From Lantana camara (taxonomy: Eukaryota; Streptophyta; Magnoliopsida; Lamiales; Verbenaceae): 64,000 bases of DNA. Shown one piece after another: positions 33,989 through 43,420 of the stretch (position 1 is the stretch's first letter; the number at the start of each line of letters is the position of its first letter). A model generated the notes under the pieces. That model worked only from the letters and a program-made list of their open reading frames with translations, ran no database searches and was not told the DNA's origin. The position numbers and the translations under genes were made by a program. Location of the stretch: positions 66,247,501 to 66,311,500 of the forward strand of contig CM074862.1 in NCBI GenBank assembly GCA_037501455.1, written 5' to 3'.

Positions 33989-35145
33989 TAGGGATGTAAC
34001 TGAGCCGAGCTGGCTTGCGAGCTTGGCGAGCCGGCTCGGAAAAGGTTCGGGCTTGAGTTCGGTTATCACGAGCCGAGCCGATCCGAGCCATAGCTCGGCT
34101 CGTGCAGCCATCGAACCAAGCCAGAACCCTTTTCTTTCTAGCTCGTGGCTCGCGAGCTATACTTATTTTATTAAGAAAATATTATATATTTATATATGAG
34201 GTGTATATATTATTTACGCTATATTTATATTTCCTCCACTAACAAACCCTACTTGCAGCAAACATTTATTTCTCTTTCTTGAAACACCATCGCCCCATTT
34301 CTCATCAGCAAGCCAGTCGCCGCTTGCCTCCAAGGTTACTCCCACCACTCAACCACCAACTTCAAGATCTTCGAACGCCTCCACCACCTCCACCACCACT
34401 CAGCCGCCAGCTTCAAGATCTTCAAACTCCGCCACCACCACTCAGCGAGCTTCAAGATCTTCGAACTCCGCCACCACCACTCAGCCGCCAGCTTCAAGAC
34501 CTTCAAACGCCGCCACCACCATCTTCCAGGCATCAAGCTGACGCCGACACCGACGCCTCCACAACCAAATCTGACGCCACCATCATCTTCCCCGCTTTCA
34601 AGATGCCTTCTTTAGATCCCTTTCTAAAATTTCTTGTTTCTTCGTTCTTAAATTCAGATTTGATTTAGGTATTTTTTATTTTTTTTAACTAATTTAAACC
34701 TACTTCTCAATTTCTTTGATTTAGATATTTTTTATTCTTTTTGGCTAATTTAAACCTGCTCTCAAATTCTTGTTGTGGATGTATCTAGAAATATATTGAT
34801 GGGTGTTAGTGGCATTAAATTTTTTTCCCCTAAATCATTTTTTTTTCCCCCTTTCTTTGCATTTTATGGGGATTTAGATGTCTATTACCCGTCTGTCTCC
34901 TATCTTTGAATGTTGTGAATGGATTAAGTTGAATCTTTATTGTACGAAGTTGGGCAGTTGTTTTCAAGGGTTCGCCAGGCTCGCGAGCCGAGCCGAACCC
35001 TAGTGCGAGCCAAAGCCCGAGCCAGGGTTTTCATGGCTCGCCGGCTTACGAGCCAAGCCCGAGCCACACTTTCAAGGGACGAGCCCGAGCTCGAACCAGC
35101 AAAAAACACCTAAGCTCGGCTCGGCTCGGCTCGTTTACATCCCTA
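33989..35145. mobile_element. non-autonomous hAT-type DNA transposon, 1157 bp
   Basis: An 8-bp direct repeat CGGTAGAC (33981-33988 and 35146-35153) flanks inverted ends: TAGGGATGTAAC at the left and TTACATCCCTA at the right. An 8-bp TSD and TAGGGATG termini are hallmarks of the hAT superfamily (Ac ends are similar). Both subterminal regions carry many GAGCC / GCTCGGCTCG repeats (33999-34160 and 34970-35135), as expected for transposase-binding subterminal repeats. No transposase domain is present. The interior holds a (CCACCA)-rich tandem repeat region at about 34370-34530. It is inserted in solo LTR E. Confidence 0.9.
34370..34530. repeat. CCACCA-rich imperfect tandem repeats inside the hAT element
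   Basis: Several copies of a unit near CTTCAAGATCTTCGAACT plus a run of CCACCACCACTCAG, period about 30-50 bp. In one frame it would give a proline-rich peptide (LQDLRTPPPP), but that frame has no ATG before the repeats and no known domain. It may be the remains of the 5' region of a transposase gene or captured host sequence. Confidence 0.6.
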
Positions 35146-35175
35146 CGGTAGACAAACATTACAAGAGTAAGGGGG

Positions 35176-35339
35176 AGTAACGGGGGTTACTAGCCTCAAG
35201 GCTAAAAATGGTAACGGGAGTCACTAGCCTCAAGGCTAAAAATGGTAACGGGGGTTACCAGAGGCAGGCGATTTTCCCTTCAACAAAGGAACAAGGTAAA
35301 GGGGGTTACTAATTCGTAAAGGAGGTAATGGGGGTTACC
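35176..35339. repeat. GGTAACGGGGGTTACC palindrome array (solo LTR E)
   Basis: Five copies of near-palindromes such as AGTAACGGGGGTTACT, GGTAACGGGGGTTACC and GGTAATGGGGGTTACC, in two subtypes with repeated spacers (CTAGCCTCAAGGCTAAAAAT and AGAGGCAG). They lie downstream of the LTR donor-like site in the element's orientation. Confidence 0.85.
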
Positions 35340-36552
35340 AGAGGCAGAAATCATTCCCCTGTTTCTTCTTCTTCTTCTTCGCAGCAACAATACAACACAC
35401 ATACACCCCTGTTTCGAACCCCACAACAACAAACACAACATCTAGGCATGGATAAGGTATGAAATTCATCCCTTAAACTTAGAAAAAACATGTATTTCAA
35501 AGTTGCAAACAAGAATTCATACATATAAGTTGAAATTCTCCACTAAAGCTTCAAGTTTTCATACATGGAGCTTGAATCTCCTCTAATGGAAACTTAGAGA
35601 TAAATCACCTAACACTTAATCCATGCTTTTAGAAGTGATAAGGAAGGTATAAGAATCATATTTCTTGCAATAAAACTCAAGGTATTCCATATATGATCAT
35701 GAAACAAGAATCAAGCTCAAACTATACTATTAATGCTCTTCTTCAAACCCCATTAATCCCTAACTCATATCATGCTTTCTATGGATGGAAAGATGCAAGA
35801 AGAAGAGGATAAAACAAATCAATCTTTACCTTGGAAGGAGATTGGGTGATGGTTACTCTTGAGCTTAAAGTATGGTTGATCAAACAAGGGTTTCTCCTTG
35901 GTTTCTCTTCCTTTCTTCCTTTGCTGAGGTTGATCAATCAAAATGGAAGAGAAAAAGAAGGAAATCTCAGCTCTTGAGTGTTGAAAACGGGTCGAGAAAC
36001 GGGTCGAACTACTCCAAAATGATTAAAACGAATAGGGTTAAGCTATAAGGATCAAGCTGGTTGAAATTCGCTTTGTCGGAGGGTCAAACGGCATCGAAAA
36101 GATACGAGGTCAATTGCATCGGGTCCAAATCGTTGAAACAAGGTCAACGCCGTAGACGGATCTCGAATTTGAGTTCCCGAGCTCAAGATATTCACAAAAC
36201 AGTTCGGGGTGGTCTATTATTCAAATAGGTCCCCAAACTTTCAAAAAGTAACAATTAAGCCCAAAGCTTATTTCCATTTAAGTTCATAACTTTCAAATAA
36301 GTGGAAATTAAGCCCACGGTATACGTAAATCATGCAATTCTATTAAATTAACATAAGCTTCATGAAATTCATAATTTTGCAAATCCGAGCATATATTCAA
36401 ATCCATATCAAAGCACAAATGCATTTTAAACAAATAATTCAAATCATAATTGAATTCAAAACATGTAAATGAATTTAAATTCATATAAAACATAAATAAT
36501 TACACACGTATCGCGTACCTGTACGTACAAAAACGCGGGGCGTTATAAACCC

Positions 36553-37908
36553 GACCTTTATTTAAAGTAATATTCTTCTGTTAAAACTTTTTATAACAAC
36601 TTCTCTTAAAATGAATTAAGACGTCTCTTACAGTAATCACAAAAGAATTAACTCTTACAGTAACCATATTATTCTTTTCTGATAACTATTAAGTTCTACG
36701 GAAATACATTTTAATCCTTTATTGATATTTGATAGGCCCAGTTAAGTAACGGTGCAAAATCTCTTTGCAGCAAATTGTTGTATATCACGTTGTGTCAAAG
36801 ACTTATTTTTTCTTCCTTCTATTCAGAAAAGTTAATTACATAACCGGTAAATAAGATGGAGTAATAAATTGTTATTTAGAACTTTTGAGAAAAATAGATA
36901 TAATTTTACAATCTGACTAAACTTAATTTGTAAATTTTAGGAAAAGAACCTGTCAACCACCTGAATAACCAAATACGAAGATAAGGTGAGGGTTTCTTGA
37001 TCTTTCCGTAAATAATTGATAATCTTATAAATTCCTTCATTACCTTTTTTTTAAGTGTTACTTGAGATATGATCTGTTTGGTTGTAAAATCTATTGGCCT
37101 TTGATTCGATAACCTAACCCTGAAGGAGAATATGTGATATGTGTGGCGACTATGGGAAGTTCCCGTAGTGCTTTTGATTCCATTGGGGAGTGCCCATGGA
37201 AAGACCACGCGGAAGCCCAAAGGTCGATATATGTGTGTGATATGTGCTCAGGTCACGACTGGGAAAAAAGGCGATATAAGGGGACCCTTGTTCATTTGTT
37301 TATCTGTGAAAATCTTAATATCGGTTATACTTGATATAATTTCTAACATTTATTGATATCCTGTTTAAAACTCTATGCTTCCTTTACCTCGTTGAATCAC
37401 TTCGACTTACCCTCGTTATTTTTCTTTGCTCTTCAGTGAAAAAGGAAAATTCTGGATGAACTGCGTGGACGAGTAAACGGAAAAGAAGCATGTTTATAGG
37501 TACATTTTTGTATAATAGAGTTTTGTGTAAATAAAAATATAACGGGTGGTGTTAAATAATAATATATGGTTTTCAATGTTATATTTTGAAAAATACTCCT
37601 TGTAAAATTGTTTTGATTAACACCCGGGCATCAAAACTATGTTTTGGGGTCGGGGCGTTACAATGGTTTCAAGACCACTCTTGTATTTTTTGCGTCGAGA
37701 ACTTCAATTTGGCATAAAATATCGATACATTTGAAATTTGCTCTATATAGATTCGCTATGATTAAAGGAGTTAAGTGTGATATTTTTCAAAGATTTGATG
37801 GATAATCGCACTAACTCAAAGATTAGGGGCAAAGCGCAGTAAGAATTAAATGATGAGAGATGTCTGAAATTAACCTTATATATACTAATGATCCTGCACA
37901 CTCCACGC
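36553..37908. other. unresolved region with a TR-GAG LTR-like terminus
   Basis: No ORF with a known domain. At 37652-37662 the sequence GGGGCGTTACA reads, on the minus strand, TGTAACGCCCCGACC, the start of a TR-GAG-type LTR. A donor-like AACGAG|GTAAAG (minus) lies near 37395. The opposite LTR end and a TSD were not found, so at most this is a truncated, diverged LTR. 37663-37908 is flank with nothing recognised. Confidence 0.4.
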
Positions 37909-37913
37909 TTGTA

Positions 37914-40368
37914 TGTAATGCCCCAGTTTCTAATTATGCAATATGTGAATTATTTCCTAAGTGTTTATATGAAATTCGTATCAACTCAGGAGTTATAGCA
38001 TGATTGTAATTAATTGCCAAACGTGATTTAGTTTCTTACATGTCCTTAATTGAACGCTTTATGAAATGTGTGGACTTAATTGCATTAATTTTGGGTTGGA
38101 TTTAATTGATCACATGTCATGAATTCACAACTCAATTGCATCACTTATAAAGCTTGAGGGACTTGATTGCAAAATGTGGTGACTCATGTAATTATGTGGG
38201 AGAGATGTATAATATCTTCATTATATTTCATTATATCTCATTTTATTTCATACATACAAAACATACACTTGGTTCCTTGCTCCATTTTGATCGATCAAAA
38301 GCTCCAAGAAAAAGAAAAAGGGGTTTCATCATTCAAGCTATATTTTGGAGGAATTGTGGACTTTGAAGCATATTCATCATATCCATCCATCTCTTTTCTT
38401 CTATTTCTTTCATTTTAAGGTAACAATGGGGTTTTGTATGATTTCTTTATTGAATATGTGAAGCTAGGGTTAGTATTTAAATGGATTAATTTGTGTAATT
38501 GTTGTTGGAAGTATAATTATATGGTTATAGCTTGAATTTGATGCATGTATTGTGAAGTTTATGAACTTGGAGCATAAGTTGATATATGGGCTTGAAATGA
38601 GTGATTGTTGATGGTTAAGCATGGATTTAAGAGTTTATATGAAATATTATTGAACTATAAGTATGCTAGCATGTTTATTTTATGACTTATATGCACTTGG
38701 AGCTTGGTATGTGATCATGTATTGATTTGTGGTGTTGGTTCGAGCATTTCCCCTGTTTCTACTCTATTCTGCATCACCTGCATAACGGGAACGGCCCTTC
38801 CCGTCCCAGTTCATTCTGGGAACGGTCGTTCCCACCCCTGACAGCTGTCCTGCGAGACTGGGAACGGCCCTTCCCAGTTTTGGCTTGCAGCCAGAACGGT
38901 CCTTCCCAGCTATGAACAAAATCTAATTTCTTTACAGATGCGCGGGATTGATTCGGGGAGCCAGGAACGGCCATTCCCATTTCTAGTTCAAACCCGGAAT
39001 GGCCGTTCCCATGCTCCAGAGGATTTTCTGTATTTTCTGCATAAAATCTAGTTTTCCAAATCGGTTTCTAATGCCAAAATGATCAATACGTGTTATTATG
39101 CGCTTAATTTATGCATGAATATGATCATATCATTCCATAATTGTCAATGCACGTCATATTGTTCATGATTACACCGTTCATCCTAATTGGTTCATACGAG
39201 TCATGTCTCACGTACACTTGTCTTTGTTGCACAGACCAGTACCCCAGTGACGAGGAGCGGGCTTCTTAGGCCGTGTCTTTACTTATATTTTGTCGGTACA
39301 GGTGAGGTTTAATTGCTAGCTACCTAGAACCCGTATAACCCTTACGTGAACTTTCGGCCAAAATGTATATATATATATATATTATCTTTCCAAAAACATT
39401 CAAATGATTTGGAAGCAAGCCGTGTACCGTGTTACCGCGTTATATTGACCGTGTTTTGGTGAGTTACCGTGTATTGTTCAGTGTGGGCCCGAGAGTTTGT
39501 GTTTGAGCCAACCGAGAAAGCATGGGCTGACGAGTAACTCTTACACTTCTCTCATACCGTGGGAATGAACCCTGAATCCACCAGGAGGTTTGGTGGAGGA
39601 AGGAGTCCCGTGCATCGGAGTCATGTTCCCGACGTACACCGTGTTACCGTGGATGGTTCGGGCCTTGCAAACCCACCATCATTTGAGGAAGAAGGAGTCA
39701 CTGGAACTGCTACTTGTGCACTGTAACTGCTTGCATGATCACTTATTTAATTGAAAGTATCGTGATTGTACACTGTCGGAGTAAAGGTTGGAGAATTTCC
39801 CTCACTCACCGGGCCACTGATTGATTGATTGAAAATGATTAAAGTGTTTAATTTGATACTTGTAATCTCGGGCAAGGTTCGTTATTGTTTTGAAATTGTG
39901 TTGTTTTTAGTTATAAAACCTTACCCAACGTTATGACTTGCATGTTATCTGCGTTTATATATACTATGCCCCTCGCTCAGTCTGTTGCAGATTGATGCCT
40001 CAACCTTTCAGTGTTCTGCAGGTGCGTGCTAGGCGGGAGTCAGAGTCGTGTCCTGTTCTTATGTCGAGTCTAGCCACTGCACTTTCATGTTTTGTTATCT
40101 TTGACATTAGTATAACATATTATGTATTTTGGGAGATGATAATGTATTGATTTGTAAGATTTGGATATGGTTTGCTTGATATTATAGCATGCTTCCGTTT
40201 TATTTCTTATGTTTTGTGGTAATTGGTTTGGGTTAGTCCGCCTAGCTAGTTGGTTTATTTTCATTGTCACCCGTTCGCTATAGGTTGGTTCATGTACAGA
40301 TTATCCATTTTGTATGTGGATCGACCTATAGTGCGGGGGATGTGGTGCCTTGCTCTTCGGGTGCTACA
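37914..40368 (+). repeat. element C 5' LTR, 2455 bp
   Basis: TGTAATGCCCC...GGGTGCTACA. It has donor-like TTTAAG|GTAACA at 38419/38420, acceptor-like TTGCACAG at 39234, the hairpin CAGTCTGTTGCAGATTG at 39978-39994, and an 8-bp stem CTATAGGT / ACCTATAG (40278-40285 / 40324-40331) close to the primer site. Confidence 0.93.
38787..39010. repeat. palindrome array in element C 5' LTR
   Basis: Six copies of GGGAACGGCCSTTCCC-type palindromes from 38787 to 39010, lying between the donor-like and acceptor-like sites of the LTR (predicted intron 38420-39234). Confidence 0.9.
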
Positions 40369-40375
40369 TTTATGG

Positions 40376-40387
40376 TGGTATCAGAGC
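40376..40387 (+). promoter_or_regulatory. element C primer-binding site (initiator tRNA-Met)
   Basis: TGGTATCAGAGC, the exact consensus, seven bases after the 5' LTR. Confidence 0.96.
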
Positions 40388-40642
40388 CCGGTTGCAAAAT
40401 CGGGTTTCTAGTGTCATGTCGTGTCGAGTCTAGGTCGTGCGGCATAGGAATTAATTGTCAACTTGAGAGTCTTGCATCTTTATTTGAAATTACTTGACTT
40501 ACTTGAATTACTTGAATAACTTGATGTTTTGAATTATGTGATTTAATTGTAACTTGAGACTTGATTGCAACCATTTGCATCCACTGATCCAACATACATC
40601 CTTAGTGTTTTGGTTATAGGATGCATCGAGGTCGCCATCGTC

Positions 40643-41677
40643 ATGAGCGTTCTCCGGGGTCATAGGCGACATCGTCGTGAGCGTTCTCCTCCACCTCCAC
40701 CCCCTCCAGCTCAGTCACAGGATTTCTTGAATGCGGTGGTTTGTCTTATAGATCAGAGGATGAGAGAGTATGTTCCTCCCGCACCGCCTGCTCCACCGGT
40801 GCAATTAGAAGCACCTATTTCTGCTATACTTCGAGAATTCCAGAATCAACACCCCCCTAAATTTTTCAACGGAAATGATACTGAGGCAGAGATGTGGTTA
40901 AAGGAAGTAGAGAAAATTTGGGAGCTCATCCCATGTGAGTCCCGAGAGAAAGCTCGCTGCACCATTACTTTGATCCAAGGAGAAGCCTACTCTTGGTGGG
41001 AGAGTACTAAGATAGTATTGGATGCCGCTGGGGAGGAAATAAATTAGAAGGTATTTACTCGAGAGTTCAAGAACAAGTTCATTCCTCCCTCAGTGCGTAC
41101 CAGGAAATTGAAGGAGTTCACAGAATTAAAGCAGGGAAGGATGTCAGTTTCGAATTATATAGCTGAGTATGAGAGGCTCTCTCGTTATGCATCTAATATA
41201 GCGAGTGATGACTTCCACAAAGCGATGCAGTTTGTGCAAGGACTTCGACCGGACATACAAGAAGTAATTGAAGCGGTCAATACAAGCACTTGGGCCAAAG
41301 CTACTACCAAAGCTTTGAAAGTTGAGGATGCCGTAAATGCTAGGAACTCTACCTCACCAGTGGGACCGACTCAGAAGGCTCCACTTAAACCGGCCTTGTC
41401 ACCATCTCCGGAAAAGCCCCTTTGTACTTATTGGGGACGTGACAACCACACTTACGATGGTTGTAGGAAGCGGTTGAGTTTATGTTTCCGATGTGGGAGT
41501 GCTAAGCATCAAATAGACACATGTCTGAAGCGACAAGAGCTATCCACCGGGGGGTCAGAGACCATTTATCAGGCAAGAGCAACGGTGAACGGTACATCTA
41601 AACATGCATACCACGTGCATCATATGCTTTCTTATTTTGTATATGATTCCTTGTGTTTGTTATTTGCTTCTGTGTGA
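40643..41677 (+). pseudogene. gag: element C gag, one in-frame stop
   Basis: From ATG 40643: a basic, proline-rich N-terminus (HRRHRRERSPPPPPPP), a gypsy Retrotrans_gag core (HPPKFFNGNDTEAEMWLKEVE, then IQGEAYSWWE), an in-frame TAG at 41045-41047, then the rest of the core (FTREFKNKFIPPSV, ISNY-type region SVSNYIAEYERLSRYA) and two knuckles: CTYWGRDNHTYDGC (CX2C degenerate) and CFRCGSAKHQIDTC. It ends at 41677 with no protease. An upstream ATG (40621) in another frame is separated from this frame by a 34-bp tandem duplication, so the original start is uncertain. One nonsense codon is the only clear lesion in about 345 codons. Gag would form particles that package TR-GAG RNA; the missing enzymes must come from a partner. 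Confidence 0.88.
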
Positions 41678-41765
41678 ATAATTGATGTGGTGATCTTTCC
41701 TACTTGCTCTTTATGTGACGGTTTGTGTAAGTGTTTATTTAAGTATTTTTGTGGTGTGGTTGCGT

Positions 41766-41860
41766 GAGAGATGGGGTTCTCTCTTTTTTTTTTCTTTTTT
41801 TTTTTTTTTTGTGTGAGAGACGGGGTTCTCTCATTATTTGTTTGGGAGATGGGGCTCTCT
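41766..41860 (+). repeat. GAGAGAyGGGGTTCTCTC hairpin array of element C
   Basis: Three copies: GAGAGATGGGGTTCTCTC, GAGAGACGGGGTTCTCTC and the variant GGGAGATGGGGCTCTCTC. A poly-T tract separates the first two. Same motif and place as the five-copy array of element B at 9525-9659. Confidence 0.85.
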
Positions 41861-41893
41861 CGTCATGTGTTTTAAATTTGTAGTTCGAGCAGT

Positions 41894-41930
41894 GGACCTG
41901 GGGACTAGGTCCTCTTAAGGGGAGGAGAAT
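41894..41930 (+). promoter_or_regulatory. element C PPT-proximal hairpin and polypurine tract
   Basis: Hairpin GGACCT (41894-41899) / AGGTCC (41907-41912) is followed directly by TCTTAAGGGGAGGAGAAT and the 3' LTR start at 41931. Same arrangement as A and B. Confidence 0.8.
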
Positions 41931-43383
41931 TGTAACGCCCCAGTTTCTAATTATGCAATATGTGAATTATTTCCTAAGTGTTTATATGAAATTCGTATCA
42001 ACTCGGGAGTTATAGCATGATTGTAATTAATTGTCAAACGTGATTTAGTGTCTTACACGTCCTCAATTGAACGCTTTATGAAATGTGTGGACTTAATTGC
42101 ATTAATTTTGGGTTGGATTTAATTGATCACATGTCATGAATTCACAACTCAATTGCATCACTTATAAAGCTTGAGGGACTTGATTGCAAAATGTGGTGAC
42201 TCATGTAATTATGTGTGAGAGATGTATAATATCTTCATTATATTTCATTATATCTCATTTTATTTCATACATACAAAACATATACTTGGTTCCTTGCTCC
42301 ATTTTGATCGATCAAAAGCTCCAAGAGAAAGAAAAAGGGGTTTCATCATTCAAGCTATATTTTGGAGGAATTGTGGACTTTGAAGCGTATTCATCATATC
42401 CATCCATCTCTTTTCTTCTATTTCTTTCATTTTAAGGTAACAATGGGGTTTTGTATGATTTCTTTATTGAATATGTGAAGCTAGGATTAGTATTTAAATG
42501 GATTAATTTGTGTAATTGTTGTTGGAAGTATGATTATATGGTTATAGCTTGAATTTGATGCATGTATTGTGAAGCTTATGAGCTTGGAGCATAAGTTGAT
42601 ACATGGGCTTGAAATGAGTGATTCTTGATGGTTAAGCATGGATTTAAGAGTTTATATGAGATATTATTGAACCATAAGTATGTTATCCTGTTTATTTCAT
42701 GAATTATATACACTTGGAGCTTGGTATGTGATCATGTATTGATTTGTGGTTTTGGTTCGAGAATTTCCCCTGTTTCTGCTCTATTCTGCATCACCTGCAT
42801 AACGGGAACGGCCCTTCCCGTCCCAGTTCATTCTGGGAACGGCCATTCCCACCCCTAACAGCTGTCCCGCGAGACTGGGAACGGTCCTTCCCAGTTTTGG
42901 CTTGCAGCCGGAACGGTTGTTCCCAGCCATGAAGAAAATGTAATTTCTTTACAGACGCACGGGATTGATTCGGGGAGCCGGGAACGGCCCTTCCCATTTC
43001 TACTTCAAACCCGAAACGGCCGTTCCCATGCTCCAGGGGATTTTCTGTATTTTCTGCATAAAATCTAATTTTCCAAATCGATTTCTAAGGCCATAAATGA
43101 TCGATACGTGTTATTATATGCTTAATTTATGCATGAATATGATCATATCATTCCATAATTGTCAATGCACGTCATATTGTTCATGATTACGCTGTTCGTC
43201 CTAATTGGTTCATACGAGTCATGTCTCATGTACACTTATCTTTATTGCACAGACCAGCACCCCAGTGACGAGGAGCGGGCTTCTTAGGCCGTATCTTTGC
43301 TTATATTTTGTCAGTACAAGTGACGTTTAATTGCTAGCTACCTAGAACCCGTATAACCCTTACGTGAACTTTCGGCCAAAATG

Positions 43384-43420
<37 letters not shown>

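Larger units (their letters stand above)
28010..36547 (-). mobile_element. solo LTR E (TR-GAG superfamily), with two nested insertions
   Basis: It is flanked by AACCC on both sides (28005-28009 and 36548-36552). The right terminus reads GGGGCGTTATA (one change from TTACA); the left terminus is TGTAACGCCCG. Without the nested solo LTR F and the hAT element the LTR is about 3.5 kb. It has a donor-like TCCAAG|GTAAAG at 35830/35829 (minus), a five-copy palindrome array, and the hairpin CAGTCTTTAAGAGACTG at 28411-28427. No internal region, so it is a solo LTR. Confidence 0.87.

Noticed and set aside
34279..34668. Proline-rich protein gene in the hAT element
   Set aside because: The frame has no ATG before the repeats and is low-complexity; treated as a tandem repeat.
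36906..37356. Short frames of about 60-100 aa
   Set aside because: Mutually overlapping on both strands with no domain or codon signal.
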